Shown here: positions 8,721-17,516 of the stretch, piece by piece
Layout: every line of letters begins with the position of its first letter
Position numbering within the stretch: position 1 is the stretch's first letter
Assembly: GCF_024343775.1 (NCBI RefSeq)
Contig: NZ_RJUF01000020.1
Span: 1-62,206 of the forward strand
Source: Lacihabitans soyangensis
Lineage (GTDB): Bacteria > Bacteroidota > Bacteroidia > Cytophagales > Spirosomataceae
Reading direction: 5' to 3'
Length of the DNA: 62,206 bases
Notes under the pieces: generated by a model
Told to the model about the DNA's origin: nothing
The model's database searches: none
The model's input: the letters and a program-made list of their open reading frames with translations, nothing else
Made by a program: the position numbers and the translations under genes

Positions 8721-9695
8721 ATGGCCATTTCAATTGATGAAATACAGGCTCCCATCATAGAGGAGATGAATAGTTTCGAGAAGAAATTCAGAAATTCTAT
8801 GAAAACGAATGTGATGCTTCTTGACCAAATCATGAAGTACATCATTCACCGAAAAGGGAAGCAAATCAGACCCATGTTTGTGTTTCTGACTGCCGGCACG
8901 GTGGGCCAAATCGCTGACTCTACCTACCGAGGAGCAGCTCTGATTGAACTTGTACACACCGCATCGCTCGTGCACGACGACGTGGTGGACGACTCCAACT
9001 ACCGCAGGGGATTTTTCTCTATCAATGCTCTTTGGAAAAACAAAATCGCTGTTTTGGTAGGTGATTTCCTACTTAGTAAAGGCCTAGATCTCAGCCTAAA
9101 ACACAAAGACTACAACCTCATGGAGATTGTTAACAACGCCGTAAAAGAAATGAGTGAAGGCGAGTTGTTACAAATAGAAAAAGCCAGAAAATTAGACATA
9201 ACCGAAGACATCTATTTCGACGTAATCCGCAAAAAAACAGCCTCTCTGATAGCTTCTTGCTGTGCTGTAGGTGCAGCCTCCACCGGTGCCGATGAAACCA
9301 TGGTAGAAAAAGCCCGACTTTTGGGCGAAAAAATAGGCATGGCGTTTCAGATAAAAGATGACCTGTTTGACTTCGGCACCGACGAAATAGGCAAACCTAC
9401 AGGCATTGACATCAAAGAGAAAAAGATGACTTTACCGCTTATATTTGCCCTCAATAACACAGGATGGTTTACGAAAAGGAAGATCATCAATCTCATCAAA
9501 AACGAATCTGACAAACCTAACAAGGTGCTAGAAGTAATTGATTTTGTAAGAAGTTCAGGAGGAATAGATTACACCAAAAAAATCATGCAGAATTTCGTAA
9601 ACCAAGCTTACGAAATCCTCGACACCTTCCCAGAATCCGCCCACAAAAACTCACTTAAAAATCTGGTGCAGTTCACTATAGAAAGGACGAAGTAG
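8721..9695 (+). CDS. Trans-polyprenyl diphosphate synthase (IspB-like)
   Basis: The 324-residue all-helical prenyltransferase has both Asp-rich motifs: HDDVVDDSNYRRG near residue 85 (first DDxxD) and QIKDDLFDFG near 211 (second). KGKQIRP near residue 43 is the isopentenyl diphosphate-binding region. It elongates allylic diphosphates to the long isoprenoid tail, in this phylum most likely for menaquinone. Chain length cannot be read with certainty. The gene is isolated, with a possible TAAATTTG -7 box upstream. Confidence 0.92.
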   Translation: MAISIDEIQAPIIEEMNSFEKKFRNSMKTNVMLLDQIMKYIIHRKGKQIRPMFVFLTAGTVGQIADSTYRGAALIELVHTASLVHDDVVDDSNYRRGFFSINALWKNKIAVLVGDFLLSKGLDLSLKHKDYNLMEIVNNAVKEMSEGELLQIEKARKLDITEDIYFDVIRKKTASLIASCCAVGAASTGADETMVEKARLLGEKIGMAFQIKDDLFDFGTDEIGKPTGIDIKEKKMTLPLIFALNNTGWFTKRKIINLIKNESDKPNKVLEVIDFVRSSGGIDYTKKIMQNFVNQAYEILDTFPESAHKNSLKNLVQFTIERTK

Positions 9696-9731
9696 GGGTT
9701 TTATTGTCAAAGCAGTTTCTACTTTATTTCA

Positions 9732-9764
9732 TTGGTTTTCAAAACGAATTATTTCTTATATTTG
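9732..9764 (+). promoter_or_regulatory. Candidate promoter upstream of the EF-Tu-III locus
   Basis: TTG (9732-9734) and TATATTTG (9757-9764, full TAnnTTTG match) are separated by 22 bases, compatible with a Bacteroidota housekeeping promoter. A transcript starting near 9771 would first meet a 15-codon frame at 9793 (MQQFSVKLILFCIYL) and then the ATG at 9885. Confidence 0.4.
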
Positions 9765-9884
9765 ATCAAAAGAAATATTTATACACACCAGAATGCAACA
9801 ATTCAGTGTAAAATTAATTCTGTTTTGCATTTATTTATGAGTTAGCATCTAAACTATCGACACTTTTCGACTACCAATCTGAAA

Positions 9885-10505
9885 ATGAAAAGAACTTTAA
9901 CAACAAAACAACTTCTTATTGAAGCTGCTGATTTTGTAGAAAGAAAATATGATAATCAACGTCAAAGAATAAATTTTACCGAATTTATCGAACATAACGA
10001 GTTTGAACTTGCCCTTGATTCCTAATTAGATTTTGCTGACGAAGTTGAAGACCGTATTGAATATGGATTTTGGCAGAACCTTGAACAAACAGCAAGTAAA
10101 ATGAAGCTTTCAGACCACGAAAAAATCATAAAACAAAAAATTACTGACTCTCGGTATGATAAAGCAAAAGAATTTAAGCTGAGAAATCCAGAAATAGAAT
10201 CAGAAATTTACTATTTGAAAGAAAGCCAAGGTGGTCTTTCAACATTTGTTTACAGCGGCTATCGAGGAACATTTTACTTTGAAGGACAATACAACGCTGC
10301 AGTTCAAGAATTTATAGGGCAAGTTAAGTGCAATCAAGGAGAAACTGTCAGAACTTTAATGTCTTTTGCTGTACCAGAGGTCCAAATTGGGAGACTGTAC
10401 GAAGGACTAAAATTTGAAATTACGGAGGGAATCAAGGTTGTGGGAAGAGGTGAAATTATAAAAATATTGCGAATAGACTTGAACAAAACCTTCGTCCGTT
10501 CATAG
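9885..10505 (+). pseudogene. EF-Tu domain III-like gene with a MafI-like N-terminal part, split by an in-frame stop
   Basis: One frame runs from ATG 9885 to TAG 10505 and is broken only by TAA at 10023-10025, after 46 codons. The first part (RINFTEFIEHNEFELALDS, then after the stop LDFADEVEDRIEYGFWQNLE) resembles small MafI-type immunity proteins, whose core is E.I.HGEW.LAL..L. The second part resembles EF-Tu domain III (see the entry at 10101). Because the frame is intact on both sides, this looks like a recent nonsense change, a readthrough gene or a sequencing error rather than old decay. The fusion idea is inference from frame continuity. Confidence 0.6.
10101..10505 (+). CDS. Stand-alone EF-Tu domain III-like protein (downstream part of the split gene)
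   Basis: The ATG at 10101 could restart translation to give 134 residues. Residues 30-130 follow EF-Tu domain III closely: IESEIYYLKESQGGLSTF, then SGYRGTFYFEG, GETVRTLMSF, GRLYEGLKFEI, VVGRGEIIKIL. In EF-Tu this beta-barrel contacts aminoacyl-tRNA, but no GTPase domain is present here, so it is not a translation factor. Similar small proteins occur in polymorphic-toxin and immunity neighbourhoods; their function is unknown to me. This entry and the pseudogene entry describe the same locus in two ways. Confidence 0.6.
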   Translation: MKLSDHEKIIKQKITDSRYDKAKEFKLRNPEIESEIYYLKESQGGLSTFVYSGYRGTFYFEGQYNAAVQEFIGQVKCNQGETVRTLMSFAVPEVQIGRLYEGLKFEITEGIKVVGRGEIIKILRIDLNKTFVRS

Positions 10506-10637
10506 TCTACCTTCAGGGAACTTTGAACCACACGGGAAAGCAATCTGATACATACAATTCATTCCGCAAAGTCCCTGCGGAGACTCTGCTGGAACAAAAA
10601 AATAACTTAAAAATTCTACAAATTGTATAATTTTACT

Positions 10638-10645
10638 TATCTTTG
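10638..10645 (+). promoter_or_regulatory. Candidate -7 box of the GNAT-like/HTH pair
   Basis: TATCTTTG matches TAnnTTTG exactly, 17 bases before the ATG of the 168-residue gene. The upstream element at the usual distance is poor, so only half of the promoter is supported. Confidence 0.4.
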
Positions 10646-10662
10646 TATTACACAATGCAAAA

Positions 10663-11169
10663 ATGAAAGTAAAAATCATTAGAGTTATCGATGGCCAAGT
10701 GGTTGATGCTCAAATAAAACAACCTTCTGGTCTGACTTTGCCTTCCCTTACAGATGGTTGGCGTTTTAATTTCAAAAAACATTCAAAAAATGCGGGCTTT
10801 GAGACATACATTTTAGTTTGTGAGGAATCTCCAAGTGTAATTGAGGCTTGTCTTACTTTTCATTTAAGAAACAAAGTTGAACCTTATATGGCCTATATTG
10901 AACTAGCTCCACACAATAAAGGAATAAGCAAACGATATGATAAAGTTGCAGCTTGCCTTATAGCTTATGCTTGCAGACTTAGCTTTTTATATGGTATTGA
11001 ACACTTTAAAGGCTGGCTTGCATTTGATGTAATGGAGCAGAATAAGGAGGATGAATTAAAATTAATGGCTGTGTATTGTCAAAAGTACGGAGCATTAAAA
11101 TGGGGAGAAACCACGATGGTTATTAGCCCAGAGGTTGGTGAGCAATTAATTGATAAATTTCTAAATTAA
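10663..11169 (+). CDS. GNAT-like protein, putative toxin of a two-gene toxin-antitoxin module
   Basis: The 168-residue protein looks like an acetyltransferase (GNAT) fold. YMAYIELAPHNKGISKRYDKVAA would be strand beta-4 and the acetyl-CoA loop, CLIAYACRLSF the following helix, GWLAFDVM strand beta-5, and YCQKYGALKWGETTMVIS the typical C-terminal end. The usual Q/RxxGxG/A loop is degenerate (HNKGISKRYDK). It is followed after 5 bases by an HTH protein on the same strand. Toxin function is inferred from this arrangement; a plain acetyltransferase is the alternative. Confidence 0.5.
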   Translation: MKVKIIRVIDGQVVDAQIKQPSGLTLPSLTDGWRFNFKKHSKNAGFETYILVCEESPSVIEACLTFHLRNKVEPYMAYIELAPHNKGISKRYDKVAACLIAYACRLSFLYGIEHFKGWLAFDVMEQNKEDELKLMAVYCQKYGALKWGETTMVISPEVGEQLIDKFLN

Positions 11170-11174
11170 ATACT

Positions 11175-11648
11175 ATGGAAAATAAAGAAATTGAAATAAC
11201 AGAAATTTGGAATGATAAAAAAAGTGATTCGCTGAAAGATTTTATAATCAGTCAGTCACAAAAGCTATCTAAAGAACGAAAGCTAAAAAATGACTTATTG
11301 GCGATACAATATCAAATTGAGGATTACATAGAAACTGAAACTACATCGGAAAGATTAAGAGTACTTGATTTTGTTAAACTTTACTTAAAAACATTCAATG
11401 TAACTCAAAAGAGATTGGCACATTTGTTTGAAATGAAAGACAGTAATCTCCACAAATATTTGATTGGCGAAAGGAAACTGAATGCCAATATCGTTTTAAA
11501 ACTTAGTTCATTCTCGAATCTAAGTCCGGAATACTGGTTAAGAATAGAGGTCAAAAACGAATTGCTTGAGATTACTAAAGAAAAAGAAAGATATGCGGAC
11601 TATTCAAAGTACGACTACAGAAACTTGTTTGTAGCAGCCGAAGAATAA
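11175..11648 (+). CDS. Xre-type helix-turn-helix protein, putative antitoxin
   Basis: The 157-residue protein has an N-terminal helical region (residues 10-65) and an Xre/HigA-like HTH around 75-115: FNVTQKRLAHLFEMKDSNLHKYLIGERKL followed by ANIVLKLSSFSNLSPEYWLRIE. The last part matches the S.EYWL segment typical of HigA antitoxins. The gene starts 5 bases after the GNAT-like gene and is probably translated from the same mRNA. In such pairs the HTH protein normally represses the operon and neutralises its partner. Confidence 0.6.
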   Translation: MENKEIEITEIWNDKKSDSLKDFIISQSQKLSKERKLKNDLLAIQYQIEDYIETETTSERLRVLDFVKLYLKTFNVTQKRLAHLFEMKDSNLHKYLIGERKLNANIVLKLSSFSNLSPEYWLRIEVKNELLEITKEKERYADYSKYDYRNLFVAAEE

Positions 11649-11720
11649 GCTTGGTTATTTTGGAGTCTGCCTTTTGGGGACACTTCTGGCTAATCACTAA
11701 TTTTAATACAAAAAAAGGAA

Positions 11721-12542
11721 ATGAAATTTCTTATTGCCCTTAACGCAATTTTGATAATGGCCATTAATTTATCTGCAAATGCCCAATCTTTAGAAAAGTA
11801 TCTAAAAGAACTCGATCCTGAGATAATGGTTTCTATGAAACTTCAAAATCAAAAGGGTGAGTTGCTTTTTGAAAAAAACAGCCGTAAGGTGGTTCCGAGT
11901 GCGAGTATTATAAAAATACCGATACTGCTGTCCCTGCTGAAAGCGAAAGGGATGAATCTTAACCACAAATATACACCTCTACCAAAGGACATTGTGGGTG
12001 GCTCAGGGGATATCCAGTATGAAGTTCCTTTTAAAAAATTCACTTACAATTATTTAGCTCAAAAAATGATAAGTGTTAGTGATAACACTGCCACCAATAT
12101 TCTCATAGAAAAACTTGGCTCAGAGCAAATTCAAGACAACATAAATAACTGGGGATTAACCAACACCAAGCTCAATAGAAAAATGATGGATTTTGAGGCC
12201 ATCAAAGCTGGAAAACAAAATTTTACGACTTGTGAAGATATGAACGGTTTGTTACTCAAACTTTTGAACCAACAATTACTCTCCAAAAAATCTGGCAAAA
12301 AAGCCATGGAGTTTCTTTTGTCTTGTGAAGACAGAACCACTATACCGAGAAATATCCCCGTAAATATACCCATCGCACACAAAACAGGGACGCTGGACTA
12401 TGTCCGTGGCGATGCGGGTATAATTTTCTCCAAAAATATTTTGATACTTACCGTGTTTGTAGAAAACTTTGAGAGTCTTGAGCAGGCCGAAACGATTATC
12501 GGAAAAATAGCAGAATGCTGCGATAAAGACTTTGGGCAATAA
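11721..12542 (+). CDS. Class A beta-lactamase-type serine hydrolase
   Basis: The 273-residue protein has a signal peptide (residues 1-22, ending SANAQS), so it is periplasmic. All class A landmarks are present: Ser62-x-x-Lys65 in SASIIKIP, SDN at 120-122, a candidate general-base Glu159 in RKMMDFEA, and Lys221-Thr-Gly in HKTGTLDY. It should hydrolyse beta-lactams, but the divergent omega-loop puts it among the poorly characterised class A-related hydrolases, so spectrum and true substrate are unknown. It is a single gene next to the putative toxin-antitoxin pair and ends in a shared bidirectional terminator. Confidence 0.85.
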   Translation: MKFLIALNAILIMAINLSANAQSLEKYLKELDPEIMVSMKLQNQKGELLFEKNSRKVVPSASIIKIPILLSLLKAKGMNLNHKYTPLPKDIVGGSGDIQYEVPFKKFTYNYLAQKMISVSDNTATNILIEKLGSEQIQDNINNWGLTNTKLNRKMMDFEAIKAGKQNFTTCEDMNGLLLKLLNQQLLSKKSGKKAMEFLLSCEDRTTIPRNIPVNIPIAHKTGTLDYVRGDAGIIFSKNILILTVFVENFESLEQAETIIGKIAECCDKDFGQ

Positions 12543-12568
12543 AAAAAGCCCGCTTTCGCAGGCTTTTT
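12543..12568. terminator. Bidirectional terminator between bla and the S41 protease
   Basis: AAAAAGCC (12543-12550) pairs perfectly with GGCTTTTT (12561-12568) around a 10-base CG-rich loop. A/T runs on both sides serve the converging genes ending at 12542 (+) and 12599 (-). Confidence 0.8.
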
Positions 12569-12598
12569 CCATATAAATTAATCGGAAGATTCATGAAA

Positions 12599-14677
12599 TC
12601 ATTTCAATAAAGCAATCAAATCACAAAGGATTTTTTCTGATTCTGTTAGATACAAATCTTCTTCTTTGTCATTCTTACCGCTAGATTTATTGATTTTCTT
12701 AACGGCTTTTCTGTTATTTTCTGTTTCTTCTTTCTCTTTCTTACGCAATTCGTAATTCAAAGAATACTCCTTTTTGTCTTTTTGAGATTTGTATTCTTCC
12801 AAGTCTACCACAAGCTCTTTCAATGCTTCGTCACTCTTTAAGCGTGACTGAAATTTAGAATCTAACTTACTGATTATCTTCTCGTTGATATTATTAGTTT
12901 TTACGAAACCCGCATTTTCCACTTCGTCATAAGGTAGTGCAGTTGGCTGCGAACTCTCACCCATTTCGTCTGCATTAAACGGAGACGGCAAGGCCAAGTC
13001 TGGCTCAACACCTTTCAACTGGGTGCTGTTACCAGTAATACGGTAGAATTTCTCGGTAGTTAGTTTCAACTGACCAAAACGCTCTTTCGCTTCAAAACCA
13101 ACACCTGATGAAACGCCGTTATTCTCCTTAGTTCTAGATGCTTGACGTGGTGAATTCAAGAATTGATCAAGGTCTACCAACTGTTGCACTGTTCCTTTTC
13201 CATATGATCTCTCACCTACTATCACACCTCTTTTGTAGTCTTGAATAGCTCCTGCAAAAATCTCCGATGCGGAAGCACTGAATCTATTTTGAAGAATCAT
13301 AAGGGGACCCGCATAAACCGTTTCTTTATCAGTATCAGACTCTACGTCTACTTTACCACGACCAGTTCTACGTTGAACCACTGGGCCGTCAGGAATAAAC
13401 AAACCCGAAAGATTGATGGCTTCTGTCAGTGAACCACCACCATTGTTTCTTAAGTCAATCAAAACCCCGTCAACACCCTTCTCTTCAAAATCCAAAAGGA
13501 ATTTCTTCACGTCTTTGGTGGTACTTTGGAAATCTCCACCCTTGCGAGCATCCTCAAAGTCACGGTAGAACATCGGAATGTCTATTACCCCTATTTTGTA
13601 CTCTTTTTTATCGTGTTTGATATCAATTACTTCACCTTGAGCTACAGCTTCTTCAAGCTTTATTTTCTCTCTAACAATTCTCAAAAGCTTTGGCTCTGTA
13701 CCAGTCGGAGCATCTGATGGCAAAAGTTTAAGTCTTACCACAGTACCCTTTTTACCACGAATTAGCTTTACTGCATCGTCGGTCAACCAACCTATAATGT
13801 CTTGAAACTCGCCGTCATCACCTTGAGCAACACCCACTATGTAGTCATTTTTGCTACCTTGACCACTTTTAAACAATGGACCACCAGGCACTACATCCAC
13901 TATCATCACATAATCACCTTCATTTCTTAGAGTCGCACCGATTCCTTCCAGCGACTGACTCATTTCTATATTAAACTGAGCCGCACTACTTGGAATCATG
14001 TAAGACGTATGCGGGTCTATAATTTCCGTAAAAGCGTTCATGAAAGTTTGGAAAATATCCTCAGCTCTCCATTTCAAAACTCTACTTTCGTACATGTCGT
14101 AGCGTTTGTTCAACGTCGCCACTATGGCACTGTCTGTGCTACCGCTGAGTTTTAAGCCCAATGCTTGGCTCAATATAATTTTATCCCAAACCTTGTCCAA
14201 TTCCTTTTCGTCTTTGGCCCAAAGAGATGTTGTACGATTTACCTCATAGGTATCATTCGTAGTGAAATCCATTGGTTTTTTCAAAAACTCCTTGATGTAG
14301 GCGTGTCTGTTTTTATACTTTAATCTGTAAGCATTAAAAACATCAAAAGGTGCGTTTAAATCACCTGAAAGCATAGCCTCATCTATGGTAAATCTGTATT
14401 TTTCAAAAGAATCTATTTCTGCCTTTGTAAAATAGGCCTTCGAGCCATCCACGTTATCTATAAAACTCGACCATATTTTTGAAGACAATGAGTCATCCAA
14501 AACGAACTTCCTGTAATGGTAGTTATTGAGGAATTGGGTAACAAATGCTTGAACCTTAGCATGTGAAGCCGTAGGTTTCAGTGGGTCATAGCTGTACTTG
14601 GGAGTTTCTGTTTGTGAAAAGGCCAAGAAACTTGAAAGACCCAAAAAAGTAATTAAAAAGCTTTTTCTCATTTTCAT
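12599..14677 (-). CDS. Carboxy-terminal processing (tail-specific) protease, S41 family
   Basis: The 692-residue Prc-like protease has a signal peptide (FLITFLGLSSFLAFS), a long N-terminal helical domain, and a PDZ domain (LEGIGATLRNEGDYVMIVDVV) around residues 245-340. The S41 catalytic core has the Ser in NRFSASASEIFAGA near 467 and Lys in SYGKGTVQQ near 492. The C-terminal DUF3340-type region is Lys/Glu-rich. It cleaves C-termini of envelope proteins in the periplasm. The FKBP isomerase gene lies 30 bp upstream on the same strand, suggesting a joint envelope folding and quality-control operon. Confidence 0.93.
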   Translation of the reverse strand: MKMRKSFLITFLGLSSFLAFSQTETPKYSYDPLKPTASHAKVQAFVTQFLNNYHYRKFVLDDSLSSKIWSSFIDNVDGSKAYFTKAEIDSFEKYRFTIDEAMLSGDLNAPFDVFNAYRLKYKNRHAYIKEFLKKPMDFTTNDTYEVNRTTSLWAKDEKELDKVWDKIILSQALGLKLSGSTDSAIVATLNKRYDMYESRVLKWRAEDIFQTFMNAFTEIIDPHTSYMIPSSAAQFNIEMSQSLEGIGATLRNEGDYVMIVDVVPGGPLFKSGQGSKNDYIVGVAQGDDGEFQDIIGWLTDDAVKLIRGKKGTVVRLKLLPSDAPTGTEPKLLRIVREKIKLEEAVAQGEVIDIKHDKKEYKIGVIDIPMFYRDFEDARKGGDFQSTTKDVKKFLLDFEEKGVDGVLIDLRNNGGGSLTEAINLSGLFIPDGPVVQRRTGRGKVDVESDTDKETVYAGPLMILQNRFSASASEIFAGAIQDYKRGVIVGERSYGKGTVQQLVDLDQFLNSPRQASRTKENNGVSSGVGFEAKERFGQLKLTTEKFYRITGNSTQLKGVEPDLALPSPFNADEMGESSQPTALPYDEVENAGFVKTNNINEKIISKLDSKFQSRLKSDEALKELVVDLEEYKSQKDKKEYSLNYELRKKEKEETENNRKAVKKINKSSGKNDKEEDLYLTESEKILCDLIALLK

Positions 14678-14707
14678 AATTTGTGAATGTTCCCTGTTTT
14701 CAAGAAA

Positions 14708-15460
14708 CTATTTAACGATTTCAATCAATTCTACATCAAAAATAAGTGCTTGGTTAGGACCAATAGATGGCGGGCCTTGTGGGCCATATGCCAAGTCCGA
14801 AGGAATATAAAGTGTCCATTTAGAACCTACTGGCATCATCTGCAACGCTTCAACCCAGCCCTTTATTACTTGTGTAACACCAAATGTGGCTGGCTCTCCC
14901 CTATTAACTGAACTATCAAAAACTGTACCGTCTATGAGTGTGCCATGATAATGTACTTTCACTTTATCCGTTTCCAGGGCTTTAGCACCCGTTCCGGCTG
15001 TTAAAACCTTATATTGTAAGCCTGAAGCTGTAGTCTGAACTCCAGCCTTTGTTTTGTTTTGTGCTAAAAATGCCTCGCTTTTTACTTTGTTCTCATTTCC
15101 TGCCTTGGAGGCTTGATTTTGGAAATAATTTTGAATAAATGCACCACAAGCTTCCGAGCTCATTATGTTTTTAGTGTTAGCTATGGCGTCTTTGATGGCC
15201 ATCGCCAAAATATCCGCATTGACTTCCAATTTCTGATTTCTTAAATTATCTCCAACATTTATACCTATTGCATAACTAAGTGAATCTAATTTCGTTTTCA
15301 AAGATGTTTCTGTTTTGGAAACCGGTGCCTTAACTACCTGAGTTGCGTTTGCCGGTTTACCTGGAACTGTTGCTTTTTTCGTTACCTGAGCTTGGCCAAT
15401 TAGAACCGCTAATATGTTGATTGTGAAAGTAAAAAATGCAATTTTTGACAAAATTTTCAT
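14708..15460 (-). CDS. FKBP-type peptidyl-prolyl cis-trans isomerase, periplasmic (FkpA/Mip-like)
   Basis: The 250-residue product has a signal peptide ending near IGQAQ, an N-terminal helical dimerisation region (LDSLSYAIGINVGDNLRNQ, residues 59-77), and a C-terminal FKBP domain at 150-250. The domain shows VKVHYHGTLIDGTVFDSS, VIKGWVEALQMMPVGSKW and IPSDLAYGPQG. It accelerates proline isomerisation in periplasmic proteins. It is followed after 30 bp by the S41 protease. The upstream region is shared with the divergent LytTR gene. Confidence 0.93.
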   Translation of the reverse strand: MKILSKIAFFTFTINILAVLIGQAQVTKKATVPGKPANATQVVKAPVSKTETSLKTKLDSLSYAIGINVGDNLRNQKLEVNADILAMAIKDAIANTKNIMSSEACGAFIQNYFQNQASKAGNENKVKSEAFLAQNKTKAGVQTTASGLQYKVLTAGTGAKALETDKVKVHYHGTLIDGTVFDSSVNRGEPATFGVTQVIKGWVEALQMMPVGSKWTLYIPSDLAYGPQGPPSIGPNQALIFDVELIEIVK

Positions 15461-15624
15461 ATGTGTTTTTTAAATTTTTTGAAATATTTTATTGAAATAC
15501 GTTAGAAAGACAAAAAAACGTAATAATTTTAACATTTTTAACATTAACATTAACAAATTTTTGGTTAAAAGATTTGTGGTATAGTTTTTGAAATTTCCAA
15601 AGAACATAATAATAACCTAATAAG

Positions 15625-16500
15625 ATGTCGTTTTTAAAAAACATTACAAATTCCATTTCGTCTGTTTTTAATATATTCAAAAGACCCTATCATTCCTCCA
15701 CATTAAGCTTTAGAGGTTTATTGCACTCGGCAGCAGTGGCAGTAGCCATTTTTGTTTTTTTGTTTATCCTTCAGCCTTTTGGTCTTGATACAATTAGCGA
15801 GTCTGAGAAAACCATAACATTGGCCCTTTGTGGTGGAATTGCTTTTGCGAGCATGTTATTTTGCCAATTTGTACTTCCTCTTTTATTGAAGTCGTTTTAC
15901 GATGAACACCATTGGACAGGTAGCAAGCAATTGGTGCAGTTTCTAATTATGTCAGCGGTAGTTTCCTTGGCTCTAAATTTTTATCTCAATAAAGTTACTG
16001 GTACTGATTTCCCAATAGAGGGTCTGAAAGTTTTTGGATTTAGTATAATTCCGCTGGTTTTGTTGGTTTTTATCCAAGAATCAATGCACAACAATAAATT
16101 CAAACAAAAAGCCGAAAACCTCAACAGTGACCTTAAAAACAAAGGTGTGGTAACCTCTGATAATCCACTGAAAGTTTTGGTTTTCAAAGGAACTAATGCA
16201 AAGCTAAGTCTCATACCCAATCAGCTAATTTACGCCAAAATCGACAGCAATGTGAGTGAGTTTTATTATCAGAATCCGTTTGGTATTGATAAATCAGTGA
16301 TGACCATTGATGAAAAACAAGTAAGAGATGAGCTGGTGGGTCATCCACAGTTTGTGAAGTTCTCTACCAATTTGATGCTCAACACCAACGCCATACAAAA
16401 AGTAAGTGGCTCAGCGAGAGGGTATGAAATAGCTATTGCGAAAGTCAACGAAGAGGTAAAAGTGTCTGGTAAGTTTAGAAAGAATCTCGAAAATCTGTAA
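15625..16500 (+). CDS. Membrane-anchored LytTR-type DNA-binding protein
   Basis: The 291-residue protein has four hydrophobic segments in its first half: AVAVAIFVFLFIL, LALCGGIAFASMLF, FLIMSAVVSLALNFYL and FGFSIIPLVLLVFI. A cytoplasmic C-terminal domain (about 185-291) resembles LytTR, with LIYAKIDSNVSEFYY, VRDELVGHPQFVKFSTNLMLN and VSGSARGYEIAI. LytTR domains bind DNA as regulators. A membrane-tethered, kinase-less form like this occurs in Bacteroidota as a one-component regulator with unknown signal. Its targets are not evident. It is divergent from the FKBP gene and closed by a terminator. Confidence 0.75.
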   Translation: MSFLKNITNSISSVFNIFKRPYHSSTLSFRGLLHSAAVAVAIFVFLFILQPFGLDTISESEKTITLALCGGIAFASMLFCQFVLPLLLKSFYDEHHWTGSKQLVQFLIMSAVVSLALNFYLNKVTGTDFPIEGLKVFGFSIIPLVLLVFIQESMHNNKFKQKAENLNSDLKNKGVVTSDNPLKVLVFKGTNAKLSLIPNQLIYAKIDSNVSEFYYQNPFGIDKSVMTIDEKQVRDELVGHPQFVKFSTNLMLNTNAIQKVSGSARGYEIAIAKVNEEVKVSGKFRKNLENL

Positions 16501-16529
16501 AAAAAGAACATTAATTAATATTACAGAGA

Positions 16530-16563
16530 AGGGCGGAAAATTATTTTTTTCGCTCTTTTTTTT
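16530..16563 (+). terminator. Rho-independent terminator of the LytTR gene
   Basis: AGGGCGGAAAA (16530-16540) pairs with TTTTTCGCTCT (two G-U pairs) and is followed by at least seven T. It overlaps the 3' end of the convergent araC-type gene. Confidence 0.65.
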
Positions 16564-17395
16564 CGTATACTTTGTTCTGAAATTCGCTTGGACTGATGCT
16601 TTTGAACTGATTAAAGGTTCTGCTGAAATATGAGAGCGAATTAAACCCGCATAGAAAAGCAACATCAGATACGCTTTTACCTTCGGTTAGCTGTCGGCAA
16701 GCTTGATTTATGCGATATTCATTCAAAAAATCAGTAAACGAAACTCCAAAATTCTTTTTAAAGTAATTACAAAAAGCGGGTAAGGTTAAATTGCTCAAAT
16801 CAGCCACCGATTGTGTGTTTATAACTTCAGTGTAGTTTTTTTCAACAAATTCAAAAATCCTGAGAACCCTATTTTGATCCTTCGAGAAAATGGACTGTTG
16901 GAAAAGGGCATTATTTAGTAATTGAAAATCAGTTTGTTGGGCTAATTTTTGTAAAATATTTATCAAAGCCAAATACCTTTCAAAAGATGGCAAGCTTCTC
17001 ATTTCTCGAAAATCTTCTGCCAAGGCTTTCTTGGTTTCCGGTGAAAAAGCGACGCCAAATTGTGCATTTTTTAACATTCTATTTACTTTCTCAAACTCTA
17101 CTGTATCTTGGATAAGTTCTTTTTTGAACTGAAGAACGATTTCTTCATGCCTACCTAAAGCCCCATATCCAAAACCCGAGTGTGGAAGATTGGAACCTAT
17201 CAAAACTAGGTCACCGCCCTCATAAAAACTAACGTGGTTGCCTACATGTCGCCGGCCAATGCCATCAAAAACAAAAACAAGCTCAATTTCTGGATGATAA
17301 TGGTAATTCCACAAGAAAACTTCGGGCAGAACATCATGATAAATGACCTTAAATGAGGAGCCTTCGTCTGGAATTATTCTCTCTAATGGTATCAA
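16541..17395 (-). CDS. AraC-family transcriptional regulator, likely of the trehalose locus
   Basis: The 284-residue regulator has an N-terminal cupin-like effector domain (YHYHPEIELVFVFDGIGRRH; GGDLVLIGSNLPH) and a C-terminal double HTH. The first HTH is VADLSNLTLPAFCNYFKKNFG and the second ends CGFNSLSYFSRTFNQFKSISP, which is typical of AraC/XylS. It is divergent from the MFS-trehalase pair, so it probably senses a sugar and controls that operon. That role is inferred from position. Confidence 0.88.
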   Translation of the reverse strand: MIPLERIIPDEGSSFKVIYHDVLPEVFLWNYHYHPEIELVFVFDGIGRRHVGNHVSFYEGGDLVLIGSNLPHSGFGYGALGRHEEIVLQFKKELIQDTVEFEKVNRMLKNAQFGVAFSPETKKALAEDFREMRSLPSFERYLALINILQKLAQQTDFQLLNNALFQQSIFSKDQNRVLRIFEFVEKNYTEVINTQSVADLSNLTLPAFCNYFKKNFGVSFTDFLNEYRINQACRQLTEGKSVSDVAFLCGFNSLSYFSRTFNQFKSISPSEFQNKVYEKKERKK

Positions 17396-17516
17396 AATTT
17401 GAAAATATTAATACAGTACAAACATTAATTAAATACTTGCAAATATATGGTGTTATTATATTATTTCTTTGCATTAAAGAAATATACTTTCAAGAAATTA
17501 ACCTATGAAAAAGAAC

